DNA of 64,000 bases, taken from contig OX387190.1 of the NCBI GenBank assembly GCA_947561395.2, positions 19,586,858 through 19,650,857 of the forward strand, written 5' to 3'. The position numbers and the translations under genes are program-made. The notes below the pieces were generated by a model. The model saw nothing but the letters and a program-made list of their open reading frames with translations, was not told the DNA's origin and did no database searches. Positions 36,264 through 48,100 of the stretch are shown here, piece by piece; within the stretch, counting starts at the first letter, position 1, and the number at the start of each line of letters is the position of its first letter. This DNA comes from Buxus sempervirens. Its lineage: Eukaryota > Streptophyta > Magnoliopsida > Buxales > Buxaceae.

Positions 36264-36446
36264 ACTTGTATTATAATTCACTATAATTATATACGTAATT
36301 AACATTTTAAATTAATGCCAATTAATTATAATTCACTATAATTTTACATTATCACATAAAATAATATTGTGCATAATTAATATTATGTCAATGAGTGTCA
36401 TGTTATAATTACTTAAATGCATATTTAAGTAAATATGCATAATATA
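36264..36446 (+). repeat. 183-bp direct repeat, copy 2 (partner 34233-34414)
   Basis: See the partner copy. The differences (for example AATTCACT for AATCACT) show it is not an assembly echo. Confidence 0.75.
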
Positions 36447-37121
36447 ATTATTATGCATATAGTCTTCAATAATTATAGTCATCAATTATGTTTTAAAGGC
36501 TTATACCTTATAATTATTGATGTAACCATTACGTTTATAATTGCCAAGATTTTGGTGATCAATTTATACTTTATGCATGTTTTATAGTCTTTTTACAAGT
36601 AAATGCATAAGTTTGGTAATTATAAAATGAATTAATAGCTTGACAATATCGAAACTTTTGGAGAAGAGTAACAAATATTGTAATTGCTATTAATGAGTAT
36701 AAGTATTTAGGTTTACATGACTATAAACCTAAATACTATTTAATATTTGTAATTTAATTATTTGTAAAAACCTATATCACTGGTAAAATGATGTGCGTTC
36801 TTACTATAGTTGGGTTGCATAAGGAGGTTTAGGATTACTGAATTTGAATTATTTTGAAAAAGTAATACTGAATTTGCACCTTGGTAGGGAATTACGTCAA
36901 GGAGGAGAAACATTTTTTTTTATATTAAGTATAGGTATTAGGTATAGAAAAAATCTTGGTGAACACTTAAATTATATTTATAGTCAAATATTTTAAAAAA
37001 TTTACCTGATTTTTAATTATAGAAAATTAAATGACTTAATCTAAATTATTTTGAAAACCAGAACAAACTTCTCTCTTGGAAGGAAGAATTGCGGCCAGTG
37101 TTGTGTTTTATAAAAAAAATA

Positions 37122-37655
37122 GGGCTTTTTGCATCCATGTCCTTACATTATATTATATTTGCATGTATGCCCTTTTGTTTTCAATATTTGTATTTATATC
37201 TCTCTGTTTTATATAACCGTTTCAATCATACTCCTGACATTAAAGTTTGTTAACTTTTATTATTTATTTTTATTAAATGACCAAAGTAACCTTTGATCTC
37301 AAAGTAAAAATATTTTGCATTTATCCTCTTATATTCTTATAAATTCATTTATGTGCTTACATTATTATATTTATTGCATATATATTTTAAATCATGATAT
37401 TAATTTGTTTAATTAATAATTTTTATATGAATTCCACCTAGACCCATATTCATTTGCCTATGTAATAAACTTTTCATCTTATAGAAGGTTAATTTAGGCA
37501 TTTAATAAAAATAAACAACAAAAGTTAATGGAATTTGACATTAGCGGTACATTTGCAACAATTATGTTAAATGGAGGGGTATAAATATAAATACATAAAA
37601 AAATGGATATAGATGCAAATATATCATAATGTAGGGGTATAGATGCAAAAAACCC
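37122..37655. mobile_element. MITE with about 110-bp inverted ends, Mutator-like
   Basis: The left end GGGCTTTTTGCATCCATG and the right end (reverse complement GGGTTTTTTGCATCTAT) continue as matching inverted arms of about 100 bp (37122-37230, 37545-37655). The flanks are A/T runs (AAAAAAATA and AAAAAATAT) that could be a 9-bp target duplication, but they are too simple to be sure. Confidence 0.6.
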
Positions 37656-38357
37656 AAAAAATATACCTTGTTTTCAAATATAAAAATTAAATAACTGAAT
37701 GTAAATTATGTGAAGCAAGAACTGCAGCTGGTGTTCATTTTATGAAAAAAAATATACCTTATTTTTAATTATAAAAATTAAATTACTGAATCTAAAATAT
37801 TTACGTTTGTTAAAGTGCCGAAGAATTGCGGCAATTTCTGTCGTTTTATAAGACTGAAATCTAAACTATTTATAAAATAAATGATTAAATCTGTATTTTT
37901 ATGTTGGTTAAAGTGTTGAAGCGTTGGAAACAAAACAAAGGGATAAAGATGTCCAAAAAATAAGCAGGAAGCATGACAAAAGTGGGTGATTTTCATAATT
38001 TTCTCCCCCTAATTTTGCCGGCGAGTAATTTTATTATGCACGTGCGTTCACGTCATTTATAACTGTACGATAGAAATAAAAAATAAAATAATTTGAGTGG
38101 AATTACGAAGGTCACAAATGCACGGACCGTTTGTCTCCTCCATGTAGACTGGCAGATGAGAAGAAAGTGCCTTTTTTGACCATTTCTGGTGTCTAGAACG
38201 AGCCAAGTAGCTGTTTTTCAGAGCGCAAATCGCCCAAACTGAATTCTAGGGTTTTACTTCCTCTCAAATTTTTTTTACTCAACTTTCATGAACTCGATCG
38301 ACTTAGACTCGGCAAAATCGTCTTTTCTTAGATGAGCAATCAACCGGCCGATGATCT
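37656..38357. promoter_or_regulatory. Upstream region of the NIPA gene
   Basis: No coding region is seen. The last 250 bp become less AT-rich and probably hold the promoter and 5' leader of the NIPA gene. No single TATA box stands out. Confidence 0.35.
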
Positions 38358-41300
38358 ATGGCAGCATCTCCGGCGACGGCGAGCGGATGGAGTTCAGCCG
38401 TCTCCATATTGGACTCCGCTAATTTGAAGGGGGTTGTTCTTTCCGTGCTTTCCAGTGTTTTTATCGGATCAAGCTTCATCATTAAGAAGAAAGGTCTGAA
38501 GAAGGCCGGCGTGTCGGGCCCAAGTGCCAGTAAGCATAACCCTAAACCTAGTTCGAGAATTTTTAATGCTTGTCCTTCCTTTCTTGTTGCGATAATGTCT
38601 GAGATCTTGTTTTGGTATGTAAATTTTAAGGTGTTGGCGGATACGGTTATCTGAGAGAGCCGCTATGGTGGGTTGGGATGATTACAAGTAAGTTTCTCTG
38701 TTGCATTTTAACCCTGTGAAATTGTCTGCCATTGTTGATTTTGTAGTGTAGTTGAAGAAATGTTATAATTTTTGTAATTTGTTCAATGTATGTGACAGTG
38801 ATTATTGGGGAGATTGCAAATTTTATTGCTTACATATATGCCCCTGCAATGCTCGTAACGCCTCTTGGCGCATTGAGTATTATTGTTAGGTAAAGCTTTG
38901 TTCTGCTTGGTTTTAGGTTCTATCGAATTATGAAGCTGATTTAGTGGCTATTATGAACAATTTTTTTTTTTTTTTGGGTGTACCTGTTGATGTGGGCAGT
39001 GCTGTTCTGGCGCACTTCTTGTTGAACGAGAAATTGCAGAGATTAGGGGTACTGGGATGTGCTCTTTGCATAGTTGGATCCGTAGTGATTGTTCTTCATG
39101 CGCCTCAGGAACATACTCTGAATTCAGTAGAGGAAGTATGGGAATTAGCGACCCAACCTGGTATGATGATTAATTTCTTTTCGTTTCCTTCTTTTTTTTT
39201 GTTTTTAAGTGCTGTGTTCTTTTCTCATTGTTTAATGTATTTTTTTCAGCATTTCTCTTGTATACTGCGGCAGCAGTGGCCATTATATTGGTACTTATGT
39301 TGTACTGTGCTCCACGCTATGGGCAGACAAACATAATGGTTTATATTGGCATATGCTCTGTTAGTGGATCTTTGACAGTAAGTAGTAAGAATATTGTTTT
39401 GAATTCTTTGCTGGAATACCTCATGCAGTAAACCAGCGCATGTCCAAGTCTCAAATTTCTTGAAGTCCAAATTTTTGTTGCTTGTTTATGGTCACTGTTA
39501 ATATTATTTTGCTGTAAATTGTTTGTACTGTTTAATGACAATTTCAGAATAGCATGCTTTCATGTTGAATTCACATACTATGGATGTTATGTGTTGCAAT
39601 TGGTGTTGTTAAAGCCAGTGCCTTGGACCGCAGGCGAGTGCCTAGGCTAAAAGGCAACCACCTAATCGTCTATTTTAATACATACATAAATAATAATTTG
39701 TAAATATGATATAATGATATGTATGCATTTAAATGTATATCAGACAAAATATATAAAAGCATGTTCGCACACGCATGCACGCACATATAACAACTTTCTA
39801 ATGCCCTGTTTTAATTTTATGCTGGTAGAAATTATGTTTTAAAAATTATTAATGCGTATACTGATTTAGTATATATAGTATAAATGTGATTTAATTATTT
39901 TTGGATGGTTTAGAAAAAAAATACAAAAGGTTTGTTGCCCAGGCAAGCATCTAATCACCTAGGTAGGCAATGGGCAGGTCTATTGCCCAGCCTTCCCTAG
40001 GCTATTTGACAACATTTGCTGAAAGAATGATGAAATTTGTTGTAATCGTTAAAGATCAGAGCTATCTTATCCTCTTGTGCAGGTTATGAGCATAAAAGCA
40101 ATAGGCACTGCAATAAAACTCACACTGGAGGGTATAAACCAGATTGGATACTTCCAGACATGGATATTTGCAATGATTGCTGTTACATGTATCATAACTC
40201 AGTTGAATTATCTAAACAAGGTCAGCACTTTTCCATTTACTCATCATAATTTAGTATCTCTTTCTGTAGTCAATGTGGATCTGGTTTTCCTCTTAAATAA
40301 TATTTAAGTTTTATCTTTGCTGTGCTGAACTGTATGCAATTTCTAGTGAATTGTTTGAATCCGATATCTTACTGAATAATCATGCATCATTTCTCAGATA
40401 GTAATTAAAGGAATGAGAAATAATTTGGGGATTATGTAATATAAATAACTAACGGGCATTAACAGATAATACATCAAAAGAGTTTTTTTTTCCTTTTTTT
40501 TTTTATTTATTTTTAATTATGGTTATTATTATTACTATTATTTTGGTTGTATAATAATGTGTATGTTGGACATTGCGAAGGCTTACGATATGGTTGAATG
40601 GAAGTTCATTAATTCAGTGCTCCTTTGGAAAAGGTTTGGAGTTCGTTGGAGGAATTGGATTAAGGAACGGTTGCATGTGTAATGTGTCTTTCTCCTTCAT
40701 CATCAATGGTGGGATTAGGGGTTTATTCCTTTCTTCTAGAGGTCTTAGGCAAGGGTATACCCTTTCTTCTTTGTTATTCATCCTGGTTAGCGATAGTTTG
40801 AGTTTGTTGATGGTTAAGGCTAATAGGTGTGGGATGTGGAAAATTTTAACCAGGAGGACTTTTTGGAAAATTTATCATTTCTAGCCTAGCCTAGTCATGG
40901 GATGTGGAAAGGCTTCTTGTCTTTCCTTGGGTTGGGTTTGTCATTTTGTGCTTAATCCTTTGGTACACTGCCTGTGTACTCAAATCTGTATTTTGATTCT
41001 CTATTATTAATACACTGCTACTATTTACTGATCAAAAAAAAAAAAAAAAAAAAGGCTAATAGGTGATAGGTGTGGATGGGTTAAAGCATTTGAGGTGGTT
41101 AGAGACAAGAGTTTTGATTTCCAACCTTTGATTTGCTGATGATACCATATTGTTCTTGGATGACTCTGTTGCATGCATTAGTCAGGCTAAAAGCATTCTT
41201 AGGTGCTTTGAGATGATGTCTAGTCTTCAAGTGAACTTTAGCAAGAGCAGCATCTTGGGCATTCATGTGGGTCCTTATAGGCCTCCTTGGTTTGCTGCTA

Positions 41301-42083
41301 TAATAGAGTTTACTGTCACCTCTTTTCCCCTTAATTATTTTGGCATTCCTTTGGGGGATAATTTGAGATCAGTCTTTTTTGAGATCCAGTTTTGGAAAAG
41401 ATAGTGCGTAGGCTTGCCCATTGGAAAAAAAAAATATATATATATCTTTCCTTTGGCTGTTGGATTACCTTCATCCAAGCGACTCTCTCTAATATTCTGA
41501 CTTATGTTCTTTCTCTGTGTAAAGCTCCTTGTGTGATCATTAACAAGATGGAGAGATCAATGAGGGATTTTCTTTGGGATGCAGCAGGACCTAAAAGAGA
41601 TCATCTGGTTTGTTGAGAGGTGGTATATAGAGATGCTAGGAAAGGGGTGGTTGAACTTATGCAATACTTCGATTCACAACTCGGCACTTCTTGGTAAATG
41701 TGGCGTTTTAGTAGGGAGAGATAGCTTGTGGAGATTGGTTATTGCTTGCATATATGTGGTGCATAAGAACAGCTAGGATGTGAAGCCTAGAGGTAGTGGT
41801 TTTCCTTGGAAGGTTATTTCTAGTTTGTTTCCCTCCTTTTTTTTTTCTTTCTCTTTCCCTTGGTCAGGTTTGGTGTTGGTGTTGGGCCATCTGTTTCTTT
41901 CTGGTTTAACTTGTGGTGGGGGAGTGCATCCGTTACCAGTTATTCCTTACCTTCAGATAGAAGAAAGATAAGCTAAAATGGGAGCTAGAGAGACAGGAAG
42001 AAAGATTATCACATGGACAAGAGATGCAGAGTTTTGGTCTAGCTCAAAGAGGCCTGGGAGGGAGGGAGGGAGGGAGAGAGAGG

Positions 42084-42134
<51 letters not shown>

Positions 42135-45100
42135 AGGGAGGGAGAGACAGAGAGAGGGGGGAAGTTGAGCTAAAACCTAAATATATGCATTCCGTTGCTT
42201 ATTTGGCATTCTGAACAATAAGCATCCGTGCGTTTCCATATTCTTTCTTGGTCTCCCTTAGGTTTATAGTGGAATCTCTCTTTCTTTAGGGATCTTAGAT
42301 TAGCTGACTTGAATGAGTTTTCTTCTCTTTTCAATCTTCCCACTTCCCAAAGATGCGGTCTTGGTTCTTGACCTTCCTGATAGGCATGTGTGGTCTGTTG
42401 ATTCTTCTGGCTCTTTTTTTCTAAGTTTTTTGTGTCTTCCTTTTGCCCTGGTATGAACCTTCCTTGTGCTTCTTCCCATGTCCGATATATTTGGAAGGCA
42501 TTGGTTCCTTCTCACAACAAAGCCTTTGTGTGGTATGCCTTGTTTTACAAGATAAATACATATGATATGCTTCAGAAGAGAAGACCTCATATTACTTTTT
42601 ATCCTCGTGTTTGTGTTCTGTGTTTAAGGCAAGGTGAGTCAGTGGATCATATATTTCTTCATTGTGATTCTACGTGGAGGCTGTGGAGTGGATTTTTCAA
42701 CTTGATTAGTGTTAGTTGGATCATCCCATCTTCTACTCCCTTCTTACTGGACTGGTGGAGATTTCCTCGCCTTGGTAGGAAAGGATTTTTGTTACATAGT
42801 ATTCTTTTGTACGCAGTTCTTTGGTTTGTTTGGAAGATGAGGCATAAGCGGTTGTTTGAAGGGGTAAGTAGTAGTTATATGGCGATTTGTGATTTCATTA
42901 TTCTTGCTTGTGCTTGTTGGGTTCATACTTTACCATATTTTAATTGTATCTTCGTGACAGACTTATATATCATTGGGTGGAGCTTCCAGATGTTATATCA
43001 TGCACCAAGAGGAAGTTAGTGGGTGGATTTCATCGGATACTGAGTTGTTCAAGATTAATTTTGATGGTAGCAATGTAGGAAACTTGGGTACTTTTGGAAT
43101 AGGAGAGTTTTTGGGGATGCTCAAGGTAAGGTATTCTATGCATATTCGAGGCCTATTGGTATAGCTACCTCCACAAGAGCAGAACTAGAGGCTTTGGTTA
43201 CTGGATTGAAGGCAAAACTAAACCGTTTTATAGACTTAGTGGTGTGATTCTTATACAATGATCTCATTTGTTGCCAGGGGGGTGATAGTCCTTGTCTCTT
43301 GTGCATTTAATTCGGTTGGCTTGGATTAGTGTTATTAAAGGCGCACAGGCGCCTAGGCGTTTTTCTAAAAGCTAAGTGACGCTAACCTAGGTTGTTCTCA
43401 CCTGCACTAGCGCCCATGTGAATAGGCGACCGCCTAATGCCTAGGCGGTCGCCTCTTACAACTTATTTTAATTACTATATTTAGTGTGAAGTAAATTATT
43501 GATATATGTTTTTAACATATAAAATTATATTTTATTAATTCATTATATGACAAAACAAAAATTAAGCATTAATAAAAGGGTTTTGAAGCTTGGCGAACCC
43601 GCAGCTCTTAGAGAAGAGAACAAAGAGCAAAAGAACCACCAAAACTTGCTTACAATTAGATACTTCTCCTCCCCTCTTCGTCCTCCTCTCTTTCTCCCCC
43701 CTTTATTATTCTGTCTCCTCTTCTTCTCCACCCTCCCTTTTTTTCTCATTCGAAGAGCTCTTTGTCTCTTCCATGACTTCTATATCTCTTCCATTGGGAT
43801 GAAATTACTACTGGGAGTTGCAGCCATGTAATAGGTAACTATCATTCTGTTTTCTAGCCGACTATGTCTTGATCACCATCAATTTTTTGGGGCCGTGGTT
43901 TTGTTTTTTCCATTTTTTTTTCTTTGTGATAGACCCCCAATCAAATTTACCTCTACTAGGAGGAATAGGAATAAGAAAAGGGACTGAGGGGCATAATGGG
44001 AATCCTATAGTAATGACGTATGGAATCAAACAAAAGAGGAGGAAATGTTGTATTCATTTGGAAAGTAAGTCATGAATCAGGAGAGACAGGAGGCTCTCGA
44101 ATCCCTCCAAAGTTGTAAGCTCTTCATCTTTGATTCTTTTAATATCAATCCAGATTTACAGATCTGTTACTTTGACAGATCTCTATTCTTTTTCTTTTCA
44201 ACTATTATTTTCCTAAAATCTGGATCTGTTTCTTGGAGTTCTATCAATTTGGTATCAGAGACGTGATGATCACTAACAAATAGATCTAGCTTTCATAAAA
44301 GTCTGTTCGGCTGGGGATGATGACGAGAATGGAGTTTAGGATGGAGCAAATGGAAAGTTCTATGGCAGGAGTTTCATCAAAGCTACCAGCGATGGATTCG
44401 GCCATATCTGAACTGAAGATTCAGATGCATGATGTAGTGGAGAAGATGGATGAGAATAATAATGGAATCGCATATCTGCAATAGAAATTTGATGAAATGT
44501 TCAGGGCGATGATGGGCAATCAACAAGAACATCGTTCTCTCCAGGGCGAGAGCAGTCAGAATCGGTCACAAAACACAGGAACAAGAGATTTACATGCGTC
44601 TAACGCTGTTGGAGCTTTATCACACGAGAGATCTGAATCCATTGTAGTTTACAACAATCACCGAAAGTTGGAACTACCTGTTTTCAATGGCGTTGAACTG
44701 GATTCTTGGATTTTTCAAGCAGAGAGATATTTTTGTATGAATCAATTAACTGATCTGGAGCATGTAGTAGCTGCCAGTGTTTGTATGGAATGAGTGGCGT
44801 TATCATGGTTCCAATGGGAAGATTACCACAATCCGATTCGTAGTTGGCAGCGGTTGAAGGTTTCTCTATGTCAACGATTTGGAAACTCTCACGGTGGTTC
44901 TCAGCATGGCAGATTTTTGGCTATCAAACAGGAAGTGACTGTCGAAGAATATAGAGAGCAATTTGAAGTCTTATCGGCTCCCTTGGAGAACTTGGATGAG
45001 GAAACATTAGGAGTGTTCTTCAATGGACTTAATGGAGACAGCACAGCGAGTAGAGAACAGAAATTTACTTTTGAAGAAGTGTGTAGATTGTGACAAACAA

Positions 45101-48100
45101 ATACCTCTGCGGTTTGTCCTTTTCTAGTCAAAACGAACAGAACAGAAAACCATTTCTTGGTCTCCAAACTGACCTGTACCGGTCGCAGAGAAGAGTTCAG
45201 GACCTAGCTCTTTCATGCCGCTGACAGAGGCTGAATTACAAGCTAAAAGAGAGAAGGGATCATGTTTTCGTTGCGACGAAAAATATAGCATTGGACATTG
45301 ATGCAAGAAGAAGGAATTGCAAGTTCTGATGTTGCAAGAAGATGAGGAGGAAGAGAAAAAAATCAGGGAAGTAGGGGAAGCAGAGAACACTTTCATTGAG
45401 GAACATCAAGTAACGGGAGTGGAGCTGTCACTAAATTCGGTAGTGGGATTTACATCTCCCAAAACAATGAAGGTGAAAGGAAGTATATTGGGGAATGAGG
45501 TGGTAGTTTTGATTGATTGTGGAGCAACTCATAACTTCATTTTTGTTGAATTGGTGGATCGATTGGGACTCACAGTTACTGTGACAACAGGCTATGGTGT
45601 TCTTATGGGAACAGGAATGGCAATTAAAGGAAGAGGAATTTGTAAGGGGGTGGTGATGTTGCTCCAATCTCTTACAATTGTGGAGGACTATTTGCCAATA
45701 GAATTGGGCAGTTCAGATGTAATATTGGGAATGTAGTGGCTAGCATCTTTAATCTTTAGGGACTATGCAGATTAATTGGAAGAAATTGGCTATGAAGGTT
45801 CAGATGGGGGATCAGTGGGTCACAATACAAGGAGATCCAAGTCTTAACAAATTGTTGGTCTCTTAAAACAATGGTTAAGATTGTTAACCGAGAAGGACAA
45901 GGAATTTTAGTAGAAGTGTAGAACTAAGTAGTTTAGAAGGAGAATCCCCGACGCCTGTTCCGCAAAATGAATATGACATTCAAACATTGCTGAATCAGTA
46001 TGATTCAATATTTCAAACACCAAAAGGATTACCTCCCTCATGAGAGAAGGATCACTCCATAGTTCTCAAGAGCGGTACTGAACCAATCAATGTGAAACCA
46101 TCCCGCTATCCACACAGCCTCAAGAATGAAATAGAAAGGTTGATTTCCGAGATGCTAGCAGCTGGGATTATTCAACCAAGCTCCAGTCCTTTTTCTAGTC
46201 CAATACTTTTAGTCAAAAAGAAAGATAGAGGGTGGAGATTTTGTATAGATTACAGAGCACTTAATAAAGCAACTGTTCCGGATAGATTTCTGATTCCAAC
46301 TATTGATGAATTGCTTGATGAACTCAATGGAGCAACTATTTTTTCCAAATTGGATTTGAAATCTGGTTATCACTAGATACGGATGAAAGCTGCAGATGTG
46401 CCAAAGACTGCATTTAGGACTCATGAGGGCCATTATGAGTTCCTTGTGATGCCATTTGGCCTCACCAATGCACCGACAACGTTTCAATCTCTCATGAATA
46501 AGATCTTTAAGGAGCTGTTACAGAAGTATGTACTGGTATTTTTTATGATATCCTAGTTTACAGTTAGACACGAAAGGATCATTTATCTCATCTGAAGTTG
46601 GTATTAAACATTTTGGAAGAGAACTCTCTTTTTGTTAATAAAAAGAAATGTTCTTTCGCTCAAGCAACATTGGAATATCTTGGACATCTGATTTCTGGTG
46701 AAGGTGTGGCAGCTGACCCTGACAAGATTGAGGTTATGCTTAGATGGCTAGAGTCTACAACCATAAAAGATCTTCGGGGCTTTCTTGGGTTGATTGGATA
46801 TTATCGCCATTTTGTTGCAAACTATGGGAAGATTGCGGAACCCCTCACACAGCAATTGAGAAGAGATAAGTTCAATTGGGGGGCAGACGCCCATGAAGCT
46901 TTCATCCATCTCAAAGACGCCATGACGACAATTCCAGTATTAGCTCTCCCTGACTTCTCCAAACCGTTTATCATCAAAACTGACGCTTCAGGTGTGGGAT
47001 TGGGAGCTGTATTGTCCCAAAATCAACGTCACATTGCTTTTTTTTGCCAATCATTGTCGGAACGTTCTCGAATGAAGTCGGTATATGAACGAGAGTTGAT
47101 GGCCATTGTCCTAGCAATTCAAAAATGGCGACATTACTTGTTGGGGCAGCATTTCATTGTGAGAACAAATCAGAAAAGCTTGAAGTTTCTGTTAGAACAG
47201 AGATTAGTTAGTGCTAAACATCAGAAATGGCTCACCAAATTGTTGGGTTTCGATTTCGAAATTCAATATCATTCAGGTCTACAAAATAAAGCAGCAGATG
47301 CTCTATCAAGGATGCCTATTTGCCGGAGAAATAGCGATGTTATCTGTACCTCAAGTTTTGGGTCTGGCAGAAGTGGTTGAACAGGTTCAGCACCATGAAA
47401 CACTCAATCAGATTAGAACAGCAATGATGGAAGATCCACAGTCTAAACCAGGATGGACTATACTCAATGGACAACTCCTCTACAAAGGATAGTTAGTCAT
47501 TCCCCCAGAATCAAGTCTAATCCCTTCGATTTTACATGAATTTCATGACAACAGTATCGGAGGTCATTCGGATTCCTTAAAACTTACAAACAGATTGCGG
47601 CAGAATTATATTGGGAGGGCATGAAGCTTGACATTAAGTCCTATATTGAGAATTGTCCCGTTTGTCAGCAGAACAAACATCTTACTTTTTCTCCAGCTGG
47701 TTTGTTACAACCACTACCGTTACTTACAGCAATATGGGATGATATAACCATGGACTTCATTGAAGGCCTTCCAAAATCACAAGGGGTCGACACTATTCTT
47801 GTTGTGGTTGATCGACTAAGCAAATATGGCCATTTTATACCACTTAAGCCCCCTTCACGGCTAAAAAGGTTGCTGAATTGTTTATCCAACATGTGGTGAA
47901 GTTACATGGTTTTCCCTGTTCAATCATCTCGGATTGTGATAAGGTATTCTTAAGTCATTTCTGGACGGAATTATTTCGGTTACAAGGAATAGCATTAAGG
48001 ATAAGTATAGCTTACCATCCGCAAACCGACGGCCAGTCAGAGGTGGTGAACAGAAGTATTGAAACTTATTTGAGATGTTTTGCTAGTGAACAACCAACAT

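Larger units (their letters stand above)
34169..36935 (-). mobile_element. Non-autonomous Helitron
   Basis: Read on the - strand, the 3' end is a hairpin GCCCATGC-GAA-GCACGGGC (34198-34180), seven bases, then CTAG (34172-34169) and a host T. This is the standard plant Helitron terminus. The likely 5' end is CCTATACTTAATATAAA after an A at about 36935, a near match to the usual TCTATACT start. The length is about 2.8 kb. No helicase or replication-protein frame is present. The interior holds a large palindrome and a pair of direct repeats, listed separately. The 3' end is well supported; the 5' end is less certain. Confidence 0.6.

Noticed and set aside
34233..36446. An LTR-type element bounded by the 182-bp direct repeats
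   Set aside because: The repeats lack TG...CA ends, primer-binding site and target duplication, and lie within a Helitron.
37122..37655. Firm 9-bp target duplication of the MITE
   Set aside because: The flanks are A/T homopolymer-like, so a match is expected by chance.
39602..40014. An 8-bp target duplication for the intron 5 MITE
   Set aside because: Candidate flanks (TTGCAATT and TTGCTGAA) match at only about half the positions.
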